64,000 bases of DNA from Prochlorococcus marinus (GTDB lineage Bacteria; Cyanobacteriota; Cyanobacteriia; PCC-6307; Cyanobiaceae): contig NZ_CVSV01000116.1 of NCBI RefSeq assembly GCF_001180245.1, positions 89,150-153,149 on the forward strand. Direction: 5' to 3'. Shown piece after piece: positions 38,420 to 47,426 of this stretch (position 1 is its first letter; each line of letters begins with the position of its first letter). A program made the position numbers and the translations under genes. Under the pieces are notes generated by a model. The model searched no databases. It was given only the letters and a program-made list of their open reading frames with translations, and had not been told where the DNA came from.

Positions 38420-40591
38420 ATGACTGTTAATCATCTTGTATTAATTGGAGGAGGACACTCAAATGTTTCTTTATTGAAGAAATGGGTAATGTTTCCGAAA
38501 TTAATGCCAGAAATTCCTGTTTCAATTATATCTAGAGATTCTCATTTGGTTTATTCGGCGATATTCCCATCGGTGATTTCAAAATCAATCACTTTAGAGG
38601 AGAGTTTAATTGATATAAAAACTTTAGCAAAAAATGCAAAAGTATCTTTTATAGAAGAAGAAGTTCAGGATATTGATTTCAATTTAAAGAAAATTGTTTT
38701 AAGTAATAGACCTTCAGTTAATTATTCGAAGTTGGTGCTTAATTATGGAAGTCAAACAATAATTCCAAAAGAATTTGAATCACTAGTTAAAAATCGAAAT
38801 GCTTTTTCAATTAAACCTTTTTTAAAGGCTTATGACTCAATACTAAAAGAGGACATTTTTGATTCAGTTAATGAACTTCCGTTTGTAATTGTTGGGAGTG
38901 GCCTTGCTGCAATTGAAGTATCATACGCTTTGAGAAAAAGATGGGGAGATAGACCTTTAAAACTATTATGTGATTCAAGAAAAATTAATAATACAATTCT
39001 AAAAAGTTTACGGAATTCCAATATTGATTTAGTTGAAAAACTTAATTTTGATTATGGCAAGATTCTTTTATGTACTGGAAATACATCTCCATTATGGGCA
39101 CAAAAAAAATTTTTAGATTCGGATTCTCATGGCAGAATAATCACAAATCAGAATTTGCAGATAAAAAGTTTCTCTGGAATCTTTGCTGTGGGTGATTGCG
39201 CAGTTGTAGGTTCAGCAAAAAGACCAGCATCAGGAGTTTTTGCAGTAAAAGTTGTAAATACACTAGTCCAAAATCTAAAAAAAGATATAGAAGGGAGATC
39301 ATTAAAAAAGTGGTTTCCTCAAAAGATCGGATTGCAAATAGTAAATATATTTCCAAGCCATCATCCAAAGGCTTTTGCTATTTATCGCAATTTTGTTTTC
39401 GGCCCTTCGTTTCTTTTTTGGATTTTAAAGAATAGGATTGATCTCAATTTTATTAAAAAGTTCAGATCAAAAAGGCTAATTATGAAAAGTCGTGAAAAAA
39501 ATATTTCATTGAATGATTGCAGAGGATGTGCAGCTAAAATACCTCAGTTTGTTTTGAATAAATCATTAGTAAATTCTAATTTAAATTCTTTTGCCTCATC
39601 ACCTGAAGATTCAGTTGAGATATATCAAAATGGTCAAGATATTATCTTGCAAAGTGTAGATGGATTTCCTGCTTTGTTAAGTGATCCTTGGCTTAATGCA
39701 AAAATTACTACTTTGCATGCTTGCTCAGATTTGTGGGCATGCGGAGCAAAACTTTCATCCGCGCAGGCTTTAATTTCATTACCAAAAGTTGAGAGGGAAT
39801 TTCAGAGTTACCTCTTTTCTCAATCACTTCAAGGTATTAAATCAACAGTTGAGGATCATGGAGGTGAATTACTTGGAGGCCATACTTTCGAGGCAAGAAG
39901 TTTAGTAAATAAACCTTATTCATTAGGAATAGATATTTCTTTAACAGTTCAAGGTATTTTAAAAAATGGAGCAAAACCATGGCTTAAATCTGGAATGAAT
40001 ATTGGAGATATTCTCATGATGTCTAGGCCTCTGGGCGTTGGGATTTACTTTGCAGGTCAAATGCAAAATATTAATATGCTAGGTAGTTCTTCTGAAATAA
40101 TTAATAATTTAGTAAAGAGTCAGCAATATTTGATTGATGAAATTTATCTTTTTCAAAATCAATTTAAAGAATCATTAGTCAGTGCTGCGACTGACATTAC
40201 TGGATATGGATTTATTGGACATCTTAAAGAAATGGTTGAATCTTCTAATTTATATAGGCAAAGCAAAAATCTCAAGCCACTAAAAGTTTTATTAGATTTA
40301 TTTGCATTTAAAGCGTATCCAGGTGTATTTGATTTAATAAGAAAAGATGTGAAAAGTACTTTCTTTGAATCTAATCAAGAAATTTTTGACAAAATTTGTA
40401 AAGTAAATAAGCAAAAAAGAATAATTAATTTTTTAAACGAAAATTCAATAGATCAAGAGACTTTTGACGAGAAAATATCATTACTATTAGATCCTCAAAC
40501 ATGTGGACCCTTGTTAATTAGTTGCAATCGTAAATATGAAAATGTTCTAAAGGATAAATGGTACAAGGTTGGAGAAGTTGTAAAAATGTAA
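38420..40591 (+). CDS. selD: Pyridine nucleotide-disulfide oxidoreductase fused to selenophosphate synthase
   Basis: 723 residues in two modules. Residues 1 to about 350 form an FAD-dependent NADH-dehydrogenase-like domain with LVLIGGGHSNVSLLKKW at the N terminus and the second FAD motif GIFAVGDCAVVG near 253-264. Residues about 365-723 are SelD: C370 and K373 in RGCAAKIP line up with the essential Cys17 and Lys20 of E. coli SelD, followed by DGFPALLSDPW, GGHTFEARS and LLDPQTCGPLLIS. SelD makes selenophosphate from selenide and ATP. The fused flavoprotein may supply reduced selenium, but this is inference. No other selenium gene is adjacent. Confidence 0.92.
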   Translation: MTVNHLVLIGGGHSNVSLLKKWVMFPKLMPEIPVSIISRDSHLVYSAIFPSVISKSITLEESLIDIKTLAKNAKVSFIEEEVQDIDFNLKKIVLSNRPSVNYSKLVLNYGSQTIIPKEFESLVKNRNAFSIKPFLKAYDSILKEDIFDSVNELPFVIVGSGLAAIEVSYALRKRWGDRPLKLLCDSRKINNTILKSLRNSNIDLVEKLNFDYGKILLCTGNTSPLWAQKKFLDSDSHGRIITNQNLQIKSFSGIFAVGDCAVVGSAKRPASGVFAVKVVNTLVQNLKKDIEGRSLKKWFPQKIGLQIVNIFPSHHPKAFAIYRNFVFGPSFLFWILKNRIDLNFIKKFRSKRLIMKSREKNISLNDCRGCAAKIPQFVLNKSLVNSNLNSFASSPEDSVEIYQNGQDIILQSVDGFPALLSDPWLNAKITTLHACSDLWACGAKLSSAQALISLPKVEREFQSYLFSQSLQGIKSTVEDHGGELLGGHTFEARSLVNKPYSLGIDISLTVQGILKNGAKPWLKSGMNIGDILMMSRPLGVGIYFAGQMQNINMLGSSSEIINNLVKSQQYLIDEIYLFQNQFKESLVSAATDITGYGFIGHLKEMVESSNLYRQSKNLKPLKVLLDLFAFKAYPGVFDLIRKDVKSTFFESNQEIFDKICKVNKQKRIINFLNENSIDQETFDEKISLLLDPQTCGPLLISCNRKYENVLKDKWYKVGEVVKM

Positions 40592-41839
40592 TTAATTTCT
40601 ATTTAATTTGTCAATCTCCAAATATCTTAATCTTTTGATTTCCTTACCCATTTTCTTCCCTGGATCCCATCCTTCTTTTTTTAATGTTTCTCCATCTTTT
40701 TTTGATTTTACGTATTTGTAAATAAATAACCACTTAAATAATTTACGCCAGTATGGTCCTCCATCACAAATTAATAATTTGACTGTCTCATCATTAAGGT
40801 TTCTGTCCTCAATAAATTCTGTCCAACTTGATGGAGAAAAATGATTGAAATTTTTTTGATTTGTATTTAATATCTTTTTGATATTTAAATAATCTTCTAA
40901 TATTTTTATCTCACTATTATTTACCAAAAATCTTTGGCAGGCTTTTTCTAAATCTTCTGAATCTTTTAATAAGTAAAGCATGTGATTTCCCTTTAACTTC
41001 TTAATCCAATTTAGTCCTCTTAAAAACCTTCTATCGACTTTAATATTTTTATTTAAAATTGAGATAATTTCCCATTTATGAATTATCGAAATTACATTAG
41101 TCAAATTATCGTGTTTGCATATTTCAGCTAGTTCCATTCTTATTCGTATCCCTAGTCCAGGAGGAAAAATTATTTTCTGATGAGTTTCTGAACTTTTCCA
41201 TGGCCATTGTCTAACTGTTTCTTGAGATTGTTTGAGGGAATTATTTGAAATATTGAAATCTAACCTTGAAGCATATTTTGCACATCTAATTAATCTACTT
41301 GGATCATCTGAAATACTATTACTATGAAGTAAGGTCAATCTTTTACTTTTTATATCAGAAATTCCTCCATAAAGATCATAGATTTTCCTTGTCGAGACCT
41401 CGAAGGCTATTGAATTTATAGTGAAATCTCTCCTCTTAAGATCCTCCTCAATAGTACTTTTATTTACTGTGGGATTTAAGCCTGGAGCAGAATAAATTTC
41501 TTTTCTTGCAGAAGCAATATCAATTTTATAGTTATTAATATTTATTTCGACAGTGTTGTATAAATTAAATTCCTTAATTAGACATAAATCTACATCTACA
41601 ATATTTTTTTTTATAAATTTTGCAAGAGAAATAGAGGATCCTTCAATAACAAGATCAATATCAACAGGTTTAGAAAACGATTTTTTGTGGAATTTACTAA
41701 TTAATAAATCTCTTAAGTATCCGCCAACAAAAGCTACTTTAGTATTCTTATTAGATTCAATGTATTTAGCAATTAGGTTATATAGATTAAATGGAGTTTT
41801 GATTAATTCCCCTTGGATGTAATCAGAGATATCGTTCAT
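40592..41839 (-). CDS. CCA-adding tRNA nucleotidyltransferase family protein
   Basis: 415 residues. The class II polymerase head starts with FVGGYLRDLLI at about residues 37-47, and the catalytic DxD pair is in VDIDLVIEG near 59-67. RRDFTINSIAFE and the DLYGGISDIKSKRL block follow, as does SDDPSRLIRCAKYASRL. These mark the tRNA nucleotidyltransferase/poly(A) polymerase family. It repairs or adds CCA ends, needed here because none of the four tRNA genes seen encodes CCA. Poly(A) polymerase activity cannot be excluded. Confidence 0.9.
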   Translation of the reverse strand: MNDISDYIQGELIKTPFNLYNLIAKYIESNKNTKVAFVGGYLRDLLISKFHKKSFSKPVDIDLVIEGSSISLAKFIKKNIVDVDLCLIKEFNLYNTVEININNYKIDIASARKEIYSAPGLNPTVNKSTIEEDLKRRDFTINSIAFEVSTRKIYDLYGGISDIKSKRLTLLHSNSISDDPSRLIRCAKYASRLDFNISNNSLKQSQETVRQWPWKSSETHQKIIFPPGLGIRIRMELAEICKHDNLTNVISIIHKWEIISILNKNIKVDRRFLRGLNWIKKLKGNHMLYLLKDSEDLEKACQRFLVNNSEIKILEDYLNIKKILNTNQKNFNHFSPSSWTEFIEDRNLNDETVKLLICDGGPYWRKLFKWLFIYKYVKSKKDGETLKKEGWDPGKKMGKEIKRLRYLEIDKLNRN

Positions 41840-41844
41840 GAGTT

Positions 41845-44271
41845 TTAACTTACATAACGAATTGGAGCTAATCTGGGATCTAGAATTTTACTTCCTTTAT
41901 CACCAAATTTTACTGCTAAAGATATTTTTTCCCCACTCCCAAAAATATGTATGATTTCACCTTTCCCAAACTTTGAGTGTATTAGCTTATCTCCAACTAT
42001 CCAGCTTTTACCTTTACTGGGACCTGAATATAATTTCCTTACTGCATTTATTGGTTTGTTAACAAATTCATTTGGATTATTTCGATCAACTCTAGTTAAA
42101 CGATCAAGATGCCAATCTCTTTTAATTGAAGCACCACCAGTTTGTGGTAATTCGCCATCCATTAAATCTTCAGGTATTTCTGAAAGAAATATTGAAGGAA
42201 TTGTTGCTTCACGCATTCCACCCCATAATCTTCTTTCTCTGGCATGACTTAAGAAAACTCTTTCTTTAGCTCTAGTAATACCTACATAGCATAATCTTCT
42301 TTCCTCTTCAAGAAGTGAGGGAGTATCTACTGATCTATGGCTAGGGAAGAGACCTTGTTCTAGCCCAGTGATAAAAACATTTTGAAATTCTAAACCTTTA
42401 CTATTATGCAGAGTCATCAAAGTTACAGAGTTGGGATTATTTTTCTTCGTATCATTATCAGTTGTTAAGGCTGCTGTAGAAAGAAATCCCTCTACATCTC
42501 CACTTTCTGTTTCTTCTTCATATTGAGTTGCTGCATTAATTAGTTCTTGTAAGTTATTTCTTCTATCCTCAGATTCTTCAGTACCACTAGAAAGCAAGTC
42601 ACTTAAATAACCACTTTTTTCTAGTATAAGTTGTAATAGTTGAGCGGGGCCTGCATTTTCTAGGTAACAAAGTAGATCATTCATAACTTCAGTAAATTTA
42701 TTAATTCCTTTTGATGATCGGCCTATTGTTTCTTCCAGACTTTGCTTATCATTAAGAACCTCCCATAATGGGATATTTAACCTATTAGATAGTTCATTCA
42801 GTTTTTGAATAGTAGTCTTACCAATCCCTCTTCTAGGAACATTTATGATTCGTAAAAGACTAACATTATCTGAAGAATTAACCAGAACTTTCAAGTATGC
42901 TATTGCATCTTTAATTTCTCTTCTATCATAAAAACGCAATCCTCCAAAAATTGTATAAGGAATGCGCCACCTTACAAGAGATTCTTCTAATACTCTTGAC
43001 TGAGCTCTGGTTCGATATAAAATTGCAAAATTTTTCCAAATTGGGTTTTGATTATAGTTATTGAGTGATTTTATTTTATTGGTAATTGCTTCTGCCTCGG
43101 AAATTTCATCATCACAGCTGAGTAACGTTAAAAGTTCCCCTTTTTCTTTAGTAGCCTTTAAAACTTTGTCAATTCTTTCAGAGTTGTTTTCAATTAGTGA
43201 GTTCGCAGCATCAAGGATATTAGAAGATGACCTATAATTTTCTTCTAATTTAATTAAAGATGATTTTGTATCATCATTAAATGAAGTTTTAAAATCCTCT
43301 TGAAAACCAATTAAAATTCTGAAGTCAGCTGCTCTGAAACTATAAATACTTTGGTCAGCATCACCAACTACAAAAATTGACCTATCTTCCCAATTGAAGA
43401 ATTTTTTTGGTTCGGTATTTCCAGCCGTAATTAATTTTATAAGTTCATATTGTGTTCTATTTGTATCTTGATATTCGTCAACTAAAATATGTTTAAATCT
43501 TTTGTGCCAGTAATCTCTGACTATATCATTTTGCCTCAATAAGAACACAGGCAAAAGTAGAAGATCATCAAAGTCTAAAGAATTATTTTTCGAGAGCGAA
43601 ATTCTATATCTCTTGTAGGCTTCAGCAACTGTTTTATCAAAATTATTATCTGCTTTTTCTAAAAGATCATTAGAAGTTAAGCATTGATTTTTAGCATTAC
43701 TTATTAATCTCTTAATCTTTTTGGGATCATATCTTTTAGGGTCAAGATTCATATCTTGACTGATAATTTCTTTTACTAATGTTTGAGAATCTGTTTCATC
43801 GTAAATTGAAAATTGCCTTGTCCATTTTAGGCCTTCTGGATCAGTATATTTTTCAATATCGTATCTCAGAAGTCTTGAAAATAAAGAATGAAAAGTACCT
43901 ATCCAAAGGTTCTGAAGCCTTTCTTGGTGAACGTTTGTTCTTAATTGATTTTGATCAATTTCTTTGAGAGTTGTCCAAGGCTGACCAAATTGATTTAAAG
44001 CTAATTCTTGGGCTAGAAGAACCTCTAATCTTGCTTTCATTTCTTTAGCAGCTTTGTTAGTAAAAGTGACAGCAAGAATGTTATGGGGATCTATAGAGTT
44101 ATTTTCAATAAGATTTGCAATTCTGTGTGTAAGAGCCTTAGTTTTTCCGCTACCTGCACCTGCCACAACTAATAATGGCCCATAAACATGTTTTACTGCT
44201 TGAAGTTGCTCATTATTTAAAGATTTAAAAAGAAAATTGTTGTTTTGAGGCACTTTTGGAGGGGTTTTCAA
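41845..44271 (-). CDS. UvrD/PcrA-type ATP-dependent DNA helicase
   Basis: 808 residues of superfamily 1A. Motifs: Q motif LNNEQLQAVKH near residue 18, Walker A VVAGAGSGKTKALTHR near 36-51, motif Ia VTFTNKAAKEMKARL, motif II ILVDEYQDTNRTQYEL, motif III VVGDADQSIYSFRAAD, motif V VTLMTLHNSKGLEF and motif VI RRLCYVGITRAKERVF. The C-terminal VGDKLIHSKFGKGEI is the PcrA-type Tudor-like tail. It unwinds DNA in repair and replication restart. The start is TTG at 44271. Confidence 0.95.
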   Translation of the reverse strand: MKTPPKVPQNNNFLFKSLNNEQLQAVKHVYGPLLVVAGAGSGKTKALTHRIANLIENNSIDPHNILAVTFTNKAAKEMKARLEVLLAQELALNQFGQPWTTLKEIDQNQLRTNVHQERLQNLWIGTFHSLFSRLLRYDIEKYTDPEGLKWTRQFSIYDETDSQTLVKEIISQDMNLDPKRYDPKKIKRLISNAKNQCLTSNDLLEKADNNFDKTVAEAYKRYRISLSKNNSLDFDDLLLLPVFLLRQNDIVRDYWHKRFKHILVDEYQDTNRTQYELIKLITAGNTEPKKFFNWEDRSIFVVGDADQSIYSFRAADFRILIGFQEDFKTSFNDDTKSSLIKLEENYRSSSNILDAANSLIENNSERIDKVLKATKEKGELLTLLSCDDEISEAEAITNKIKSLNNYNQNPIWKNFAILYRTRAQSRVLEESLVRWRIPYTIFGGLRFYDRREIKDAIAYLKVLVNSSDNVSLLRIINVPRRGIGKTTIQKLNELSNRLNIPLWEVLNDKQSLEETIGRSSKGINKFTEVMNDLLCYLENAGPAQLLQLILEKSGYLSDLLSSGTEESEDRRNNLQELINAATQYEEETESGDVEGFLSTAALTTDNDTKKNNPNSVTLMTLHNSKGLEFQNVFITGLEQGLFPSHRSVDTPSLLEEERRLCYVGITRAKERVFLSHARERRLWGGMREATIPSIFLSEIPEDLMDGELPQTGGASIKRDWHLDRLTRVDRNNPNEFVNKPINAVRKLYSGPSKGKSWIVGDKLIHSKFGKGEIIHIFGSGEKISLAVKFGDKGSKILDPRLAPIRYVS

Positions 44272-44274
44272 AAA

Positions 44275-44481
44275 TTAGACTTTACTATGAGGTTCAGATT
44301 CCGTTTCTAGGTCTTCTAACGCTTTTTTTAAATTTATAAGTTCATTATTGTTACTAATTATTTCTTCAAATTTATTTTGAGGCATCCTTAATTTAATACT
44401 GCGGTCAAGAATTTCTTTTTCCAATCTCTTTTTGTATGAGGAAATAAGTTTCTTCGATAATTTTAAATCTTGTTGATCCAA
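44275..44481 (-). CDS. Small helical protein of unknown function upstream of the helicase
   Basis: 68 residues, highly charged and apparently all helical, with KLISSYKKRLEKEILD and NELINLKKALEDLETESE as heptad-like stretches. No known family is recognised. It ends 3 bp before the helicase start on the same strand and would be co-transcribed with it. The start is TTG at 44481. Confidence 0.6.
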   Translation of the reverse strand: MDQQDLKLSKKLISSYKKRLEKEILDRSIKLRMPQNKFEEIISNNNELINLKKALEDLETESEPHSKV

Positions 44482-44657
44482 AACTTTATTAAAAAGTAAT
44501 TTTATATTAGCGGAAAAAATTTTTTTATTTGAACTATTTCAACTATCACTTTGGAATAAAGTTATTAATTAAGAAGCATTGCGTTAATTTTGAAATTGTA
44601 TTGTTTTTATTAGCTTTGTATTATTCTAAGATTCTAACTTAAAATTTTACTTGAGGA

Positions 44658-45170
44658 ATGTCAGTTTCAAAGAATAATCAACTAATGTCTGCTGATATGA
44701 AATTAAATGATCTAAGTAATATAAAAGAATTTATAAATAGTGCAAACTCAAGATTAGATTCAATAACCTCAATAACTAATAATTCGCATGCAATTGCAGC
44801 AGACGCTGTAACAGCGATGATTTGTGAAAATCAAGATTCAATTAATTCAAAAATATCTTTAAATACAACTAACAAGATGTCCGTTTGTTTAAGAGATGGA
44901 GAAATAATCCTAAGGATTGTTGCTTATCTTTTAATTTCTAATGACGAATCAGTTTTAGAAAAAAGTTGTTTGAAGGATCTTAAAAATACTTATCTTGCTC
45001 TTGGGGTGCCTTTAAGAAATGCAAGAAGGGTTATTGAATTAATGCGAGATGCAACAATCTCTGATTTAAATTCTACAGTTAACAATATGCAAGGAAACAA
45101 AAGCTTCCTTCCTGATTTAATTTCTGAAACAGAGTTTCAATTTGAAAGGATAATTAATCTTTTAAACTAG
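44658..45170 (+). CDS. cpeB: Degenerate phycoerythrin beta subunit
   Basis: 170 residues with the phycobiliprotein globin-like fold, clearly PE beta by [11 protein letters not shown] and [19 protein letters not shown]. By alignment from memory, C77 corresponds to the bilin site beta-82 and C56 to beta-61, whereas the partner beta-50 is Ala45, and no cysteine remains for beta-158. The methylated Asn72 position is Ser67. The protein probably carries one bilin. No alpha subunit, linker or other phycobilisome gene is seen here. High-light Prochlorococcus are known to keep such a remnant; its role is unresolved. The 3' end overlaps convergent cpeS by 17 nt. Confidence 0.93.
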   Translation: MSVSKNNQLMSADMKLNDLSNIKEFINSANSRLDSITSITNNSHAIAADAVTAMICENQDSINSKISLNTTNKMSVCLRDGEIILRIVAYLLISNDESVLEKSCLKDLKNTYLALGVPLRNARRVIELMRDATISDLNSTVNNMQGNKSFLPDLISETEFQFERIINLLN

Positions 45171-45702
45171 CTAAATTTCTTATTTCAGAAGTATGGGAAG
45201 TCTGTATGACTGAGTTATTTTCCAGATTTCTAATAGTAGAAAATCTGGATCTTATGTGAGTGGATAAAAAGGAAATTCTTTCTTCAGAAACTGTTGATTT
45301 GTAAAAAGTTTTAATGTGTAAATTATTTTGTACATCAACGAAATAATTTGAAGATGAAATAAAAGATTCTGTATAACCTTTATTTCGTAAAACAATTCCT
45401 GAATTTTCATCCTTGGGTAAAAATATCAAAATTGTTTCATCTTCTTCACTCATATCATCATCTTCCCAATCACTAATAGCTTGCCATTTTATATGAATTG
45501 CTATGCTTTTTATGTTTAAACTTAGTTTGTAATTTTTAAAAATTTCAACAACTTTTTTATTTTTCGGGTTGATATGTTTTATATATATTTTACTAATTGA
45601 GTTTTCAAATTCCTGAAAAGTTAAAGTATGAGTGCTTCTTATTGATTTCCACTCTCCTATACATTTATCAAGAAATTGATTAATTGTTAGATTCTTCGTC
45701 AA
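45154..45702 (-). CDS. cpeS: CpeS/CpcS-type phycobiliprotein lyase
   Basis: 182 residues with the lipocalin-like beta-rich pattern of CpeS: the N terminus [21 protein letters not shown] and later [21 protein letters not shown] are family landmarks. CpeS lyases attach phycoerythrobilin to Cys82-type sites; work on Prochlorococcus MED4 showed this for CpeB. The start is TTG at 45702, overlapping the upstream 58-residue gene by 23 nt, so coupled translation is likely. It faces cpeB tail to tail. Confidence 0.92.
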   Translation of the reverse strand: MTKNLTINQFLDKCIGEWKSIRSTHTLTFQEFENSISKIYIKHINPKNKKVVEIFKNYKLSLNIKSIAIHIKWQAISDWEDDDMSEEDETILIFLPKDENSGIVLRNKGYTESFISSSNYFVDVQNNLHIKTFYKSTVSEERISFLSTHIRSRFSTIRNLENNSVIQTSHTSEIRNLASLKD

Positions 45703-45856
45703 GTTTATCTTCTTCAGAATGATTTTCTGCTTTTTGAATCATTCTTACCATTGAATCCACCATTAATCTCTTTGCGGAAGTAACTTTTAATCCAGAAGGT
45801 GTGGTTGATATTTGTTCTCCAGGGCGAGCATATGAAGTTGGTCTAAATGGATTCAT
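45680..45856 (-). CDS. 58-residue protein of unknown function coupled to cpeS
   Basis: An ATG-started frame read by eye on the reverse strand, below normal length cut-offs. It begins [18 protein letters not shown], continues with [20 protein letters not shown], and ends with an acidic tail. No transmembrane segment or known motif is visible. Its 3' end overlaps the cpeS start by 23 nt, and it lies in the cpeB neighbourhood, so a link to bilin or phycoerythrin handling is possible but unproven. The upstream 119 bp to the next gene holds its likely promoter. Confidence 0.7.
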   Translation of the reverse strand: MNPFRPTSYARPGEQISTTPSGLKVTSAKRLMVDSMVRMIQKAENHSEEDKLDEESNN

Positions 45857-45975
45857 CTAAGAACTTTAAAAAATTAATCGATTACTATTCTTGCATGAAT
45901 TCTTATTCATATAGTTGTTGTTTGCAAAAATGTCATATCTCTATTGTTTTTTCTTATAAAATTTTAACTGTTTTG

Positions 45976-46611
45976 TTATTTAGGCATTTTATTTTTTGCT
46001 AATCCTGAAAGAGTCGCTAGAGCAAACATTCCCAATAAAGCAATTCCTAAAAATAATCCTGCTCCCTGGCTAACTCCAGCTCCCACTGCTACAAGTATAG
46101 AGTCACTGATTAGAAGACTTATTAATAATGCTGGAGTAAATATTTTCCAGCGAGTACCTCCAATACCAATTGCGTAGCTTAGAAAATCAAAAAGGCCAGT
46201 CATTAGTAACCCAGTCATAAGAAAGAAATTTTCTTCTAGTTGGTTCTGATTAAAACTTTCAATTTTTTTCATTGCTTTCGGGCCTACTAAATTACGTACA
46301 GGAACCCGACCATAATTTCTTGCAATAAAGAAGGCAGCTTGGCAAAAAATAATATCAGAAAAGATTATTGTCATGTAACCTTTTTGAAATCCTAGTAATG
46401 AACCGGCTAGCAGAGAGTAAGCTGAACTTGGAAGGGCAGGTAAAATAATACTTACTCCTCTGAGTATGAATATTCCAAAAGGAGCCCAAATCCCCATACT
46501 TTCTACTTTGTTCCTAAGAGGTTCAATCCCATAATTTTGGATTAAATAAATCAATACTACAAATATTGCGATAAAAAAAACTATTGAAAGAAATTTCTGT
46601 ATTTTATTCAT
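45976..46611 (-). CDS. TVP38/TMEM64 family (DedA-like) membrane protein
   Basis: 211 residues with about five to six hydrophobic helices. The conserved central motif is LAGSLLGFQKGYMTIIFSDII at about residues 69-88, followed by FFIARNYGR and FFLMTGLLMTGLFDFLSYAIG. These identify the VTT/SNARE-associated (TVP38, DedA-like) fold. Such proteins are thought to scramble or transport lipids. It is divergent from the secreted-protein gene downstream. Confidence 0.88.
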   Translation of the reverse strand: MNKIQKFLSIVFFIAIFVVLIYLIQNYGIEPLRNKVESMGIWAPFGIFILRGVSIILPALPSSAYSLLAGSLLGFQKGYMTIIFSDIIFCQAAFFIARNYGRVPVRNLVGPKAMKKIESFNQNQLEENFFLMTGLLMTGLFDFLSYAIGIGGTRWKIFTPALLISLLISDSILVAVGAGVSQGAGLFLGIALLGMFALATLSGLAKNKMPK

Positions 46612-46754
46612 TATTTTTCTAATTAACTTATTGGAAGTAGGTTTTAATTTAATATTTGATTGTATCTATAATAGAAATACTAATCAATAAAAATTTTTAC
46701 AAACTTTTAATCTTATATTTCCTACTAATAAAAATTTGTATTCCATCAGTAGTC

Positions 46755-47174
46755 ATGATTCATTCTAAGGATAAAGTTAATTCAATATTTTTTAGAAATA
46801 TCATTAATTTAGTCCTTTCGATTATCGTTTTCTTTTGTATTTCAATAAAAAAATCAGAAGCTTTGCCTCATGAATGGGTTGGAGTCCCTAAAAGTGAATA
46901 CGGAGAGCAGTTATGGGATAGGCAAAGTATAAAAAGGAATGAAGATGGTTCTGTAAGAGTATTGAGTAAATTTATTCCCAAAACAAAAAGTGAAATTACT
47001 AAGGATATTCTCTACACAATGGATATAAATTGTTTTGAAAAATCATTTAGAGATGTTGATGTCTCAATAGATAAAGTAAATAGTAATTTCAATGATTTAG
47101 CCAATTGGCAAGATCCAAATGGAGATAAACTGATTTTGGGTGTTATTGGTCAAGTCTGCAGAGTCGAAAACTAA
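46755..47174 (+). CDS. Predicted secreted protein of unknown function
   Basis: 139 residues from the ATG at 46755. Residues about 15-36 form a hydrophobic signal peptide ending near SEA-LPHEW. The mature part contains YGEQLWDRQSIKRNEDGS, a single interior cysteine in MDINCFEKSFRD and a second near the C terminus in GQVCRVEN. This pattern resembles surface-adhesin-E-like small exported proteins, with low certainty. The frame extends upstream to a TTG at 46656, but that would precede the signal peptide with a second hydrophobic segment, so the ATG is preferred. Confidence 0.65.
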   Translation: MIHSKDKVNSIFFRNIINLVLSIIVFFCISIKKSEALPHEWVGVPKSEYGEQLWDRQSIKRNEDGSVRVLSKFIPKTKSEITKDILYTMDINCFEKSFRDVDVSIDKVNSNFNDLANWQDPNGDKLILGVIGQVCRVEN

Positions 47175-47233
47175 AAATTTAAAGTTATAAAAAAATGCGA
47201 AAAAATAACGAGTTCTCAATGATTTGAAAGTAT

Positions 47234-47257
47234 AAAACCCTGTTTAAGCAGGGTTTT
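47234..47257. terminator. Bidirectional terminator between secreted-protein gene and tRNA-Phe
   Basis: A perfect 9-bp stem, AAAACCCTG at 47234-47242 with CAGGGTTTT at 47249-47257, closes a 6-nt loop. It can serve both the plus-strand gene ending at 47174 and the minus-strand tRNA, which ends 6 bp away. Confidence 0.85.
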
Positions 47258-47262
47258 AAAGG

Positions 47263-47335
47263 TGCCAGGACCCAGATTTGAACTGGGGACACGGCGATTT
47301 TCAGTCGCCTGCTCTACCAACTGAGCTATCCCGGC
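47263..47335 (-). tRNA. tRNA-Phe (anticodon GAA)
   Basis: The reverse complement folds as a 73-nt cloverleaf with D arm GCTCAGTTGGTAGAGC, anticodon stem GGCGA/TCGCC holding CTGAAAA, and T arm CCCAG-TTCAAAT-CTGGG. The discriminator is A. The anticodon GAA reads UUY phenylalanine codons. No CCA is encoded in the last positions. Confidence 0.96.
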
Positions 47336-47426
47336 TCTAACCTATATACTTTAAATTAAGATGTGTAGTTTGTGAAACCCTTTTAATTAAAAATTTTAAA
47401 TCTTCATCAAATATTTTAAAAAATCT

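Noticed and set aside
41951..42247. 98-residue antisense frame inside the helicase gene
   Set aside because: It is fully covered by the C-terminal part of a recognisable helicase and looks like a by-product of AT-rich codon use.
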